Assembly (NCBI GenBank): GCA_036381515.1
Contig: DASVCR010000082.1
Location: forward strand, 1 to 64,000
DNA length: 64,000 nt
DNA from: ZC4RG20 sp036381515
Lineage (GTDB): Bacteria > Pseudomonadota > Gammaproteobacteria > Steroidobacterales > Rariloculaceae
Reading direction: 5' to 3'
Part shown: positions 34,027 through 42,138 of the stretch, one piece after another
How the letters are laid out: every line of letters starts with the position of its first letter
Position numbering within the stretch: position 1 is the stretch's first letter
Translations under genes and position numbers: made by a program
The notes under the pieces: generated by a model
The model's database searches: none
What the model saw: the letters and a program-made list of their open reading frames with translations, nothing else
Told to the model about the DNA's origin: nothing

Positions 34027-34405
34027 ACGGGCAGTAAAGCCGGCGTCTCAACCTGCGGCGACGAAGCTGAGCAGGCTTCGTGCCGTCAGCTCCTACGTTG
34101 CGGACGGCGAATCGAAGGATTTCGACCGCCTTATCTACGAGCGCGTCCGGCTCGGCATCATGAGCGCTCTCAGCGTCAACGAGAGCATGACGTTCAACGA
34201 GCTCAAGGAGCTTCTGAAGACGAGCGACGGCAACCTGAGCGCGCACGGGCGTAAGCTCGAGGAAGCTGGCTATATCACGTGCCGCAAGTCTTTCTCCGCA
34301 CGCATGCCGAAGACGGAGTACAGCCTCACGGCCAAGGGACGTCGCGTGTTCGAGCGGTACTTGAACCACATGGAAGCGCTGATCGAGGCCGCGCGGGGCC
34401 GGTAA
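34016..34405 (+). CDS. Winged-helix DNA-binding regulator
   Basis: A 129-residue protein. After a basic N-terminal tail comes a winged-helix domain: IYERVRLGIMSALSVNESMT, FNELKELLKTSDGNLSAHGR (recognition helix), LEEAGYITCRKSF and a wing ending KTEYSLTAKGRRVFE. This is the ArsR/MarR-related HTH_34 type without a visible ligand or metal site. It overlaps the preceding membrane-protein gene and lies 53 bases upstream of uppS, so it probably regulates this cassette. Confidence 0.82.
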   Translation: MVAKRAVKPASQPAATKLSRLRAVSSYVADGESKDFDRLIYERVRLGIMSALSVNESMTFNELKELLKTSDGNLSAHGRKLEEAGYITCRKSFSARMPKTEYSLTAKGRRVFERYLNHMEALIEAARGR

Positions 34406-34458
34406 TTCGAACAAGCACGCACTTTGCATTGCAAAGCTGGGATCAACGGGAGTCATCG

Positions 34459-35145
34459 ATGCACGTCGCGATCATCATGGATGGAAACGGCCGGTGGGCC
34501 GTGCAGAGAGGGCTGCCGAGGCCGGCCGGTCACCGCGCGGGCGCGGAGACGGTACGTCGAATCGTCGAGGCGGCGGTGGCGTCGCATGTTTCCGTCCTGA
34601 CGCTGTATGCGTTCTCGGCGGACAACTGGCTCCGTCCGCGGCGGGAAGTCTCCGCGCTGATGAAGCTGATGAAGCGCTATCTGATCAGCGAGCGCGTGCG
34701 GTGCCTCCAGAACGGCGTGCGCGTCAACGTCATCGGTCGGCGCGACCGGCTCGCACCGGAGCTCGTCCGCTCGATCGAGGACATCGAGCGCATCACGGCA
34801 GGCGGCGACAAGCTTCTCCTGCGGCTCGCCGTCGACTATTCGGCGCGGCAGTCGCTCGTCGAGGCGGCCCGGCAACCCGGAAAGCCTCAGGGCTTCGAGG
34901 ACTTCGAGCGGCGGCTCGCCGCGGTCAATCACTCCGTGCCGGGCGTACCGAGCGTGGACCTGTTGATCCGTACGGGAGGGGAGCAGCGCCTCAGCGATTT
35001 CATGCTGTGGGAGAGCGCTTACGCCGAGTTCATCTTCTCGGATACGTTTTGGCCGGACTTCTCGGAGGACGAGTTCCACGCGGCGCTCGAGGAGTTCGCC
35101 CGCCGCGATCGGCGCTTCGGCCAGCTGTCGCAGCGCACGGCCTGA
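34459..35145 (+). CDS. uppS: Isoprenyl (cis-prenyl) transferase, UppS family
   Basis: A 228-residue cis-prenyltransferase: MDGNGRWAVQRG with the catalytic Asp8, GHRAGAE, LTYAF-like LYAFSADNWLRP (the usual FSSEN is here FSADN), and RTGGEQRLSDFMLWESAYAE with the C-terminal FWPDFSEDEF. UppS makes the C55 lipid carrier for wall and O-antigen synthesis. The normal proteobacterial uppS lies between frr and cdsA; this copy is instead with a regulator and a membrane protein, so it may be a second enzyme or a specialised paralog. The ATG at 34459 gives the normal family start, slightly short at the N-terminus. Confidence 0.88.
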   Translation: MHVAIIMDGNGRWAVQRGLPRPAGHRAGAETVRRIVEAAVASHVSVLTLYAFSADNWLRPRREVSALMKLMKRYLISERVRCLQNGVRVNVIGRRDRLAPELVRSIEDIERITAGGDKLLLRLAVDYSARQSLVEAARQPGKPQGFEDFERRLAAVNHSVPGVPSVDLLIRTGGEQRLSDFMLWESAYAEFIFSDTFWPDFSEDEFHAALEEFARRDRRFGQLSQRTA

Positions 35146-35257
35146 CCTTCCCTAGCCCCGACCTTCCGCGCCGCCGCCGGCGCCGGACCCGGCGGCTCCC
35201 TCGAGCGGCGCCCGGCCGCTATAGTGGACGTCGAGCGGATACGTTCGGGGGAGGCTC

Positions 35258-36304
35258 ATGGTCGGAAACATCGAAGCGTCGGCCGTTCGGGCGGCCGCCG
35301 TAACGCTGCTGCTCGCGCCGGCGCTCGTCTCCGGTCAGCCGCGGCAAGGGGACGCACCGAGCGCGAGGGAAGCGGTCACGCCGTCGTCCGGCGAGCGCGT
35401 GCCCGGGTGGCGCGCGCCGAGAACGCCCTGGGGCGATCCCGACCTGCAGGGCATGTGGCCGCTCGACTACATCAACGGCACGCCCGTGCAGCGGCCGCCC
35501 GAGTTCGGCGAGCGGCGCTATCTGACCGACGAGGAGTACGCCGAGCGGGCTGCGCGGCTCGCCGCCCTCAATGCGCGCTACGAGCAGGAGATCGCGACGC
35601 ACCGCATGGATATGGGCCACTGGTCGGAGATGGGCCAGCCGAACCGCCTCACGTCGCTGATCGTCGAGCCGTCGAACGGCCGCGTCCCGCCGCTCACGGA
35701 AGCCGCGCGGGCGAAGGCGGCGGGCATGACGAGCTCGTGGTCGGACATCCCGTTCGACGAGATCGCCGATTTCAACCCGCTCGACCGCTGCATCACGCGC
35801 GGCCTTCCGGCATCGATGTTCCCGTTCATGTACAACAGCGGGATCGAGATCATCCAGGCGCCGGGCTATGTCGTGATCCGCCTCGAGCTGATCCACGAGA
35901 CGCGCATCGTGCCGCTCGACGGCCGCCCGCCGCTGGCGCCGGAGATCCGTCAGTGGATGGGCGAGTCGCGCGGGCGCTTCGAAGGCGACACGCTCGTCAT
36001 CGAGACGACGAACTTCAACGGCGAGACGCCGATGCTGATCGTCGGCCCCGGCGGCAACACGATCCCGACGAGCACGTCGCTTCGCATCGTCGAGCGGCTC
36101 ACCCGCGTCGCGGACGACACGATCGAGTACGAGCTCGAGGTCGAGGACCCGGAGATGCTGACCGGATCGTGGAAGGCGGCGTTTCCGTGGAAGCTCAATC
36201 CCGAGTACCGGATGTTCGAGTACGCGTGTCACGAGGGGAACACGCTGATTCCCAGCCTGATCAACGCGACGCGCGCCGAGCGCGCGGCGGCGCAAAACCT
36301 GTAA
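35258..36304 (+). CDS. Exported protein of unknown function (PDLQGMW family)
   Basis: A 348-residue protein with a signal peptide (VRAAAVTLLLAPALVSGQ) and a Trp/Pro-rich mature N-terminus (RTPWGDPDLQGMWPLDYING). It matches a common but uncharacterised family seen in acidobacterial and gammaproteobacterial genomes, whose members share PDLQG-W and a central FEGDTLVIETTNFN block. Beta-rich, with a late DPEMLTGSWKAAFPWK motif. No catalytic residues are evident. GGGGGAGG lies before the ATG. It appears monocistronic. Confidence 0.7.
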   Translation: MVGNIEASAVRAAAVTLLLAPALVSGQPRQGDAPSAREAVTPSSGERVPGWRAPRTPWGDPDLQGMWPLDYINGTPVQRPPEFGERRYLTDEEYAERAARLAALNARYEQEIATHRMDMGHWSEMGQPNRLTSLIVEPSNGRVPPLTEAARAKAAGMTSSWSDIPFDEIADFNPLDRCITRGLPASMFPFMYNSGIEIIQAPGYVVIRLELIHETRIVPLDGRPPLAPEIRQWMGESRGRFEGDTLVIETTNFNGETPMLIVGPGGNTIPTSTSLRIVERLTRVADDTIEYELEVEDPEMLTGSWKAAFPWKLNPEYRMFEYACHEGNTLIPSLINATRAERAAAQNL

Positions 36305-36322
36305 CTCGTTTTCCAAAGTCTG

Positions 36323-36338
36323 TGGCATACAAGTTGCA
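36323..36338 (+). promoter_or_regulatory. Candidate sigma-54 (RpoN) promoter
   Basis: TGGCAT-ACAAG-TTGCA fits the sigma-54 consensus TGGCAC-N5-TTGCA with only one mismatch. The invariant GG (36324-36325) and GC (36336-36337) are exactly 12 bases apart. It lies 47 bases upstream of the ATG of the SPW-repeat gene, with CGGAGG between. Confidence 0.55.
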
Positions 36339-36384
36339 CCCTCCCGCACGGCTTTCGTGATGGAAAAACGATCGGAGGTGCATC

Positions 36385-36870
36385 ATGGCTCGTGCGGATA
36401 CGCTGCCGAGTACCCGTGCCGGAGGACAGATCCGGATCGCGAGCGCGATCAATGTGCTGCTCGGCATCTGGTTGATCATTGCCGCGTTCACGCTTGCCGT
36501 ATCCGAGGAGGCCTACTGGAACGACCTGATCGTCGGCATCGTCGTCCTGATTCTCGCCGCGACGCGCCTTTCGAGGCCGACCGAGGGGACGAAGCCCGCA
36601 AGCTGGGTCAACGCGGCGATCGGCGTCTGGCTGATCGCAGCGCCGTTCATCCTGAGCTACGAGCGTGATCAGGAGATGTGGAACGACATCATCGTCGGCG
36701 TGCTGCTGCTGATCTTCGCGGGGTGGAGCGCGGCGCTGCCGCGCGAGCGGGACACGCTGCACGGCGGGATGGACACGACGGCGCGGCGCGACACGACGGT
36801 TCCGCCGACGGGCACGCCGCGCGGCGACGTCGATACGACTGCGCGTCCGGGCGGCGGTCGGCGCCGCTGA
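36385..36870 (+). CDS. SPW-repeat membrane protein
   Basis: A 161-residue membrane protein with two copies of the SPW-type repeat (PF03779): INVLLGIWLIIAAFTLAVSE...YWNDLIVGIVVLILA and WVNAAIGVWLIAAPFILSYE...MWNDIIVGVLLLIFA. Each has two helices joined by a loop with the W-N-D motif. A hydrophilic Thr/Arg/Gly-rich tail of about 50 residues follows. Function of the family is unknown. The ATG has GGAGGTG upstream and a sigma-54-type promoter before that, so expression may depend on RpoN and an enhancer-binding activator. Confidence 0.85.
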   Translation: MARADTLPSTRAGGQIRIASAINVLLGIWLIIAAFTLAVSEEAYWNDLIVGIVVLILAATRLSRPTEGTKPASWVNAAIGVWLIAAPFILSYERDQEMWNDIIVGVLLLIFAGWSAALPRERDTLHGGMDTTARRDTTVPPTGTPRGDVDTTARPGGGRRR

Positions 36871-37055
36871 CGAACGGTCCTCGCGAGCGCGCGGCCGCGT
36901 GCTGCGGCCGCGAGCGTGCGCTCCGCATCTCCCGGCCGCCCGGAGGGCACGTCGAGAGAGAGATTTTTCCGGGAGCTCGTGCAGGCCGCGGCCGCTCGTG
37001 CCGCGCACGGCGCATTCCGCGGCCCTGCCGCGGCGTGTCGCGGTATGATTGCGGC

Positions 37056-37850
37056 GTGTTCGGACTCATCAGAAGCCGGCGGCGGCGCAGGATCCTCGCG
37101 ACCGAATCGATACCGCACGAGCTCTGGCACGCTGCGCTCGACGCGGTGCCCGTGCTCGCGCTACTGGACGACGGCGAGCGAGCGCGGCTGCACGATCTGT
37201 CGCTCTTGTTCCTTCACGAGAAACGCCTCGAGCCGGCCGGCGGCCTCGAGCTCGACGAGCGGATGCGCGTCCGCATCGCGGCCCTTGCATGCCTCCCGAT
37301 CCTCGAGCTCGGGCTCGATTGCTACGACGGCTTCGCGTCGGTGATCGTCTACCCCGACGAGTTCGTCGTTCCGGGACGCGAGCAGATCGACGAGGCCGGC
37401 GTCGTGCACGTCGGCGACGACGTGCTGAGCGGCGAGTCGTGGGACTTCGGCCCCGTGATCCTGGCCTGGGAGGACGTCGAGGCGAGCGGCCGTGGCGACG
37501 GCTACAACGTCGTCGCGCACGAGTTCGCGCACAAGCTCGACCTGCTCGACGGCAGCGTGAACGGGCTGCCACCGCTGCATCGCGACATGCGCGTCGACGA
37601 ATGGACCGGGGTGTTCCAGGAAGCGTATGACGAGCTCGTCGAGCAGATCGAGCGCGACGAGGAGCCGTGGATCGACCCTTACGCGGCGGAGAATCCGGGT
37701 GAGTTCTTCGCGGTCTGCACGGAGCTCTTCTTCGACGTTCCGATCGACCTGCAGATCGCGTATCCGGCGCTCTACCGACAGCTCGCGGCCTATTACCGTC
37801 AGGATCCGGCCGCGCGCCTGCGCCGTCCTCGCGACCGGCGCGTCTCTTGA
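37056..37850 (+). CDS. mtfA: M90-family zinc peptidase MtfA
   Basis: A 264-residue cytoplasmic metallopeptidase related to Mlc titration factor A. The zinc motif is VVAHEFAHKLDLLDG (His155, Glu156, His159), with a distal Glu in the ENPGEFFAVCTELFFDVP region. Family members bind the glucose repressor Mlc in E. coli and have aminopeptidase activity; whether an Mlc partner exists here is unknown. The GTG at 37056 gives the usual start (FGLIRSRRRRRIL); the long upstream frame overlaps the SPW gene and is rejected. Confidence 0.9.
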   Translation: MFGLIRSRRRRRILATESIPHELWHAALDAVPVLALLDDGERARLHDLSLLFLHEKRLEPAGGLELDERMRVRIAALACLPILELGLDCYDGFASVIVYPDEFVVPGREQIDEAGVVHVGDDVLSGESWDFGPVILAWEDVEASGRGDGYNVVAHEFAHKLDLLDGSVNGLPPLHRDMRVDEWTGVFQEAYDELVEQIERDEEPWIDPYAAENPGEFFAVCTELFFDVPIDLQIAYPALYRQLAAYYRQDPAARLRRPRDRRVS

Positions 37851-37898
37851 CCCGAACGGCGCAACCTGCAATCGTGCCGCCGCCGTCGTTAACGCGGA

Positions 37899-38315
37899 GT
37901 GCCGACGATCGAGCTTCTCGAATTCCTCGCGCCGTTCGTGCCTTGGCTCGTCGGCGTGTCCGTCATCAGCCTGCTCCTCGGTGCGCTTCTCGCCCCGCTG
38001 ATGATCCTGCGGATCCCGTCCGATTATTTCCTGCCCGAGCGGCGCGCGAGGCTGACCCGGCACTCCAGGCATCCGGCACTGCGCGCGCTGATCCTCGCGG
38101 CGAAGAATCTGATCGGCGCGCTGCTGCTCGTCGCGGGCCTCGCGATGCTGTTTCTGCCGGGACAGGGGCTCCTGACGCTGCTCGCGGGGCTGATCGTGAT
38201 GAACTATCCCGGCAAGTACCGTTTCGAGCGCTGGCTCGTGCGGCGTCCTTACGTGCTGTCGGCGATGAACTGGCTGCGCGTGCGGCGCGGGCGCCGGCCG
38301 CTCGTCGCACCGTGA
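37899..38315 (+). CDS. PGPGW-like small membrane protein
   Basis: A 138-residue protein with two to three helices. The diagnostic stretch is NLIGALLLVAGLAMLFLPGQ followed by GLLTLLAGLIVMNYPGKYRF, the loop-and-helix pattern of the PGPGW putative transmembrane family. C-terminal basic tail (RVRRGRRPL). Function unknown. Start is GTG; it follows mtfA by 48 bases and is convergent with the next gene, with 21 bases between stops. Confidence 0.7.
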   Translation: MPTIELLEFLAPFVPWLVGVSVISLLLGALLAPLMILRIPSDYFLPERRARLTRHSRHPALRALILAAKNLIGALLLVAGLAMLFLPGQGLLTLLAGLIVMNYPGKYRFERWLVRRPYVLSAMNWLRVRRGRRPLVAP

Positions 38316-38336
38316 GACGGCGGATCACTCGGCGGA

Positions 38337-38819
38337 TCAGACGAAGCGCATCAGCACGAACAGCCCGAGCATCGTGAAGCCGAGCGCGAGCTTCGCCGCG
38401 GTGCCGAGCAGCATGCCGAGCGTCGCGCCGAAGCCCGCGCGGCTCGCGGCGTAGAGTCCCTTGTTCGCGAGCAGCTCGCCGAGCACCGCGCCCGCGAACG
38501 GCCCGAGCAGGATTCCAATCGGGCCGAGAAAGATGCCGACGACCGCGCCGATCGCCGCGCCGATCGCGGCGTAACGGGACGCGCCATAGCGGCTCGCGCC
38601 GAGCGAGCCCGCGGCGAAATCGACGACGTATGCGACGACGGCGAGCACGCCGAGCACGCCGAGCGTTTCGAAGCCGATGTAGCGGAAGTCTTCGGCCCAC
38701 GCGCCGACGACGAACCCGGCGAAGAGGAGCACCGGTCCCGGCAGCGCGGGCAGCACGAGGCCTGCGAGCCCGGCGGCGATGAGGAGGACAGCAAGGGTCC
38801 AGAGGAGCGCCGCCGTCAT
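38337..38819 (-). CDS. DUF456 membrane protein
   Basis: A 160-residue membrane protein of the DUF456 type: an N-terminal hairpin (LLWTLAVLLIAAGLAGLVLP, ALPGPVLLFAGFVVGAWAED), a Gly-rich central pair (GAAIGAVVGIFLGPIGILLG) and a final helix ending LFVLMRFV. Gly-zipper runs are typical of the family. Function unknown. It follows the cytochrome b561 gene on the minus strand, with about 100 bases between. Confidence 0.82.
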   Translation of the reverse strand: MTAALLWTLAVLLIAAGLAGLVLPALPGPVLLFAGFVVGAWAEDFRYIGFETLGVLGVLAVVAYVVDFAAGSLGASRYGASRYAAIGAAIGAVVGIFLGPIGILLGPFAGAVLGELLANKGLYAASRAGFGATLGMLLGTAAKLALGFTMLGLFVLMRFV

Positions 38820-38918
38820 CGCCGGGTTCGGGCCGTGGTCACGCGCGCCTCGCGGCGCCGGCGCGGCACGACGCCCGCAGCGAAGCCGGGCCGCGGTGCC
38901 CGTGCGCCGCGGTCGGCA

Positions 38919-39548
38919 TCACGATTCGTCGCGCACGGCCGCAGCCGGCGCGGCGTGCGCAGGCCGCGCGGGCGCGCGGGGCACAGGCTGCTCGTCTTCG
39001 TCCGGCTTTGCAGCGATCAGCATCTTGCCGAAGGTGCCGTCCTGGTTGAATGCCGCGTGCTTGTAGACGCCGGCGATGTGCAGCAACGTCATCACGAGGA
39101 TCGCAACGGCCGACGTGGCGTGCACGCGGTGCAGCGCGTCGCGCACCGCGAAGTTCTGCTCGAACGGGCTCGGTATCTCGAACCAGTCCCAGACGCCGAT
39201 CGCGGCGCCGCCGAACCACACCATCAACGGGCCCGTGATCAGCATCACGGCGATCGCGATGAGCAGCAGGTAATGCGTGTACTTGCCTATCCAGAAGAAC
39301 GGCCCGCGCTGCTTGGGCAGCGGCCCCGGATGACCGTGCCCGAAGCGCAGCACGATACGCGCCCATAGAAAGACGTAGCTCGTGATCGCGATCGACGTGT
39401 GCAGCAGCAGCGCGTCTTCCCGCTCCTGTCCCGCCAACGTAGAGATCGTGTCGCCGACGAAGAGCATCACGAGCACCACGATTGCCGTGAACCAGTGCAG
39501 CGCGATGGACAGCCATCCGTAGCCGGTGTTCGTATCCTTGAACCGCAT
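38919..39548 (-). CDS. Cytochrome b561
   Basis: A 209-residue di-haem membrane protein. Four helices carry the histidine ligands: IALHWFTAIVVLVMLFVGDT, LLLHTSIAITSYVFLWARIV, YTHYLLLIAIAVMLITGPLM and HRVHATSAVAILVMTLLHIA. Bacterial b561 proteins pass electrons between the quinone pool and periplasmic partners, and some act as superoxide:quinone oxidoreductases. The C-terminal Pro/Ala-rich tail of about 35 residues is extra. It could pair with an unlinked periplasmic cytochrome or YceI-type protein. Confidence 0.9.
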   Translation of the reverse strand: MRFKDTNTGYGWLSIALHWFTAIVVLVMLFVGDTISTLAGQEREDALLLHTSIAITSYVFLWARIVLRFGHGHPGPLPKQRGPFFWIGKYTHYLLLIAIAVMLITGPLMVWFGGAAIGVWDWFEIPSPFEQNFAVRDALHRVHATSAVAILVMTLLHIAGVYKHAAFNQDGTFGKMLIAAKPDEDEQPVPRAPARPAHAAPAAAVRDES

Positions 39549-40250
39549 CAGAATCGTCAGTCCCTCTCGATCCGTGTTCCTGCGCGCACCGCAATGCCGC
39601 CGCGTAGCGGCGCCAAGCGATTATAACGCCCGTTCCTCGCATCGCCCCCGCGCTCGCTTTCCCGTCGAGCGGTCGACTCGCGCAACGCGCATTCATCGAC
39701 CGTCCGCGGCAAGTCGCGCGGTCCCGGACTGGACTGTTCAGCATCCGGGAGAATCCCGTACAATGCACGAGCCTCGGGGGCGTACGCGCCCATGGTTGTC
39801 CCTCTCAACCAACCGACCCCCAGAGCGGCGCCTCCGGGGCACCTGATCCTCGAGCCCGATGTCGGAGCGGAAAGCGGCGTGCGCTCGGCTCGATCGAGCA
39901 TCTCTCGAGCGGCTCCGCACGACAGTGTCGAGACGACGCTCGAGCGATCGTAGCCTACCATTCGACCGCTGGATCGCCGAAACCCTCCTTGTCAAGCGGA
40001 GCCGGATTGCGGATAGTTCGCAGCCGGGTACCGATCCGACGGGGGGGCAGCGGGGACGAACCGGTTCTGTGGGGCGATGCGGGCGCAGGCCGCAGGGGCA
40101 GCGCCGTGCCGTCGAAGGACCGCATCGAGCGGAACCGGCCGCGGAGCGTCGGCACCCCGGCCCAGATGCGTGTGGCCGTGTCGGCGGGCACGCCGTTCAA
40201 CCCTGGCGGCATCCCGGCAATTCCCGTGACCGGCGACTGAAAGGGCCGAA
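39549..40250. other. 700-base gene-poor stretch
   Basis: No convincing protein or RNA gene. A TACAAT at 39759-39764 preceded by a small GGGAGAATCCC stem could be a -10 box. A 53-codon frame (39792-39953) begins downstream of it (MVVPLNQPTPRAAPPGHLIL) but lacks a good ribosome binding site. Several longer frames on both strands have no protein-like features. Confidence 0.35.
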
Positions 40251-40847
40251 ATGGACGGACGCGATCTTGGCGAACCCAGGGCTTCGACCGAGCAGGCCCG
40301 CTTCTTCCTGAACTGGCTGCAAAACCCCTTGACCGTCGGCGCCGTGGCGCCGAGCGGCCGGGAGCTGGCGCGGCTGATGACGGCGGGACTCGCGCCGGGC
40401 GCCCGCGTCATCGAGCTCGGCGCGGGCACGGGCACGCTGACGCACGCGATCCTCGAGCGGGGCGTCCATCCGGCGGACCTCCACCTGATCGAGCAGAACG
40501 AGGATTTCGCGCGGATGCTGCGCCGGCGCTTCCCGTCGTGTACCGTCGTGACCGGCGATGCGGAGCGCTTGGCTCGCCATTTGCAGGGCCTGCGCGGCTC
40601 TGTGGATTTCGTGATCAGCGGGTTGCCGTTGCTGCTCTTCACGGCGGCGCGGAAGGCGCGCGTGCTGCAGCAGGCGTTGACGATGCTCGCGAAAGGCGGT
40701 TGCATACATCAATTCACCTACGGCGGCAGGTGCTCGGTTGGACGTGCGCTCCTCGCGCGCTACGGGCTGCGCGCGTCGCTGCTCGGCGTCGCCGCGCTGA
40801 ACATCCCGCCGGCCTTCGTTTATCGGCTTACTCGGACTCATGACTGA
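40251..40847 (+). CDS. Class I SAM-dependent methyltransferase, phospholipid N-methyltransferase-like
   Basis: A 198-residue methyltransferase with an N-terminal FFLNWLQNPLTVGAVAPSGR block typical of PmtA-type phospholipid N-methyltransferases and related rRNA-dimethylase-like proteins. The SAM motif is VIELGAGTGTLTHAI (residues about 54-68), followed by the acidic LIEQNEDFARML and the FVISGLPLLLFTAARKARVL segment. The target is probably a membrane lipid such as phosphatidylethanolamine, but this is inferred. AAAGGG precedes the ATG. Its last eight bases overlap the next gene. Confidence 0.8.
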   Translation: MDGRDLGEPRASTEQARFFLNWLQNPLTVGAVAPSGRELARLMTAGLAPGARVIELGAGTGTLTHAILERGVHPADLHLIEQNEDFARMLRRRFPSCTVVTGDAERLARHLQGLRGSVDFVISGLPLLLFTAARKARVLQQALTMLAKGGCIHQFTYGGRCSVGRALLARYGLRASLLGVAALNIPPAFVYRLTRTHD

Positions 40848-42138
40848 TTTCCACGGCCTCAGGCTCGATCTGCGCTCGCGGCTCGGAAACCCGCTTCGAT
40901 GCGCGGCAGCGGCGGTCTTGGTGGCCGCGGCGGGCTGCAGCGGCGACGACGTCGCGCCGCAGGCCCCCGTCCCGCAGGCCGCGATCCAGGCCCCGGTAGA
41001 GCTCGACGTGCCCGCGGGCCCGGGGAGCGGGCAGGCGCGACTGTCCGGCGGCCCCGACGGCCCGCTCGTGCTGAGTTGGCTCGAGCCCGCAGGTGACGGC
41101 ATGGCTGCACTGCGCTTCTCGGTCCTCGGCGGGGACGGGTGGGGCGAGCCTCGCACGGTCGTGACGGGCGACGACCTCGTCGTGAACTGGGCGGACTTCC
41201 CGTCGGTCGTCCCGATCACGTCCGACGTCCTCATCGCACACTGGCTCCGGGCCGCGCCCGACAGCTTCGAGGCCTACGACATCGCGTACGCGACGTCGGG
41301 CGACGGCGGACGCACGTTCGTGGAGCATGGTCTCCTCAACGACGACGGTGCGCTGACCGAGCACGGTTTCGTGTCGCTGTTCCCGTGGGACGGCGCGATC
41401 GGCGCGATCTGGCTCGACGGGCGGCGCCTTGCCGAGCTCTTCGAATCGGGCGACTTCGATCCCGACGGCCCGCCAGTCGGGATGAGCCTGCGGTTCGCGA
41501 AGATCGCCTATGACGGAACGGTCGGTACGCGCGGCGAGATCGACGAGCTCGTCTGCGACTGCTGCACGACCGGTGCGACGCTCGCGGGCGCCGCGCCCGT
41601 GATCGTGTACCGCGACCGGAGCCCCGAGGAGATCCGCGACATCGCGGTGCGGCGGTATGCGGGCGCGGAATGGAGCGACCCCGTCGTCCTCGGTCCCGAC
41701 GGCTGGCGCATCGAAGGGTGTCCGGTGAACGGGCCGGCGATCGCGGCGGACGGCGAGACGGTCGTCGCCGCGTGGTTTACGGCGCCGGACGGGCGTCCGC
41801 GGGTCCGCGCGGCGCGCTCGACGGACGGCGGCAGGACCTTCGGCGCCGCGCTCGACGTCGATCTCGACGGGTCGTTCGGCTACGTCGACGTCGCGCTGCT
41901 CGACGGCGGGGACGCGCTCGTCAGCTGGTGGCGGCGCGGCGCGCAGGGCGAGATCGAGCTCGCGCTCCGGCGGATCGGCGCGGACGGGACGCTCGGCGAG
42001 CCGCGGGCGGTCGCGACGGCGGCCGTCGCGCAGCCGGTGGACGTGCCTCAGCTCGCGATCGCCGGAGATGCCGCGATCGTTGCGTGGACCGACCCGACCG
42101 ACGAGCGGGTCCGGACGATGCGGGTGCCGTTGCGATGA
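40840..42138 (+). CDS. BNR/sialidase-like lipoprotein with a CDCC motif
   Basis: A 432-residue exported lipoprotein (lipobox VAAAGC-SG, Cys33). The mature part is a beta-propeller with Asp-box-like turns: TSGDGGRTFVEHG and STDGGRTFGAALD. A conserved DELVCDCCTTGATLAG segment with three cysteines occurs near the middle. Such exo-sialidase-like proteins with a Cys-Asp-Cys-Cys motif occur in many environmental bacteria; the catalytic residues of true sialidases are not evident, so sialidase activity is not claimed. It overlaps the genes on both sides. Confidence 0.7.
   Translation: MTDFHGLRLDLRSRLGNPLRCAAAAVLVAAAGCSGDDVAPQAPVPQAAIQAPVELDVPAGPGSGQARLSGGPDGPLVLSWLEPAGDGMAALRFSVLGGDGWGEPRTVVTGDDLVVNWADFPSVVPITSDVLIAHWLRAAPDSFEAYDIAYATSGDGGRTFVEHGLLNDDGALTEHGFVSLFPWDGAIGAIWLDGRRLAELFESGDFDPDGPPVGMSLRFAKIAYDGTVGTRGEIDELVCDCCTTGATLAGAAPVIVYRDRSPEEIRDIAVRRYAGAEWSDPVVLGPDGWRIEGCPVNGPAIAADGETVVAAWFTAPDGRPRVRAARSTDGGRTFGAALDVDLDGSFGYVDVALLDGGDALVSWWRRGAQGEIELALRRIGADGTLGEPRAVATAAVAQPVDVPQLAIAGDAAIVAWTDPTDERVRTMRVPLR

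Noticed and set aside
40840..42138. Functional sialidase
   Set aside because: Asp-box-like turns are present, but the arginine triad and catalytic Tyr/Glu of sialidases could not be identified.
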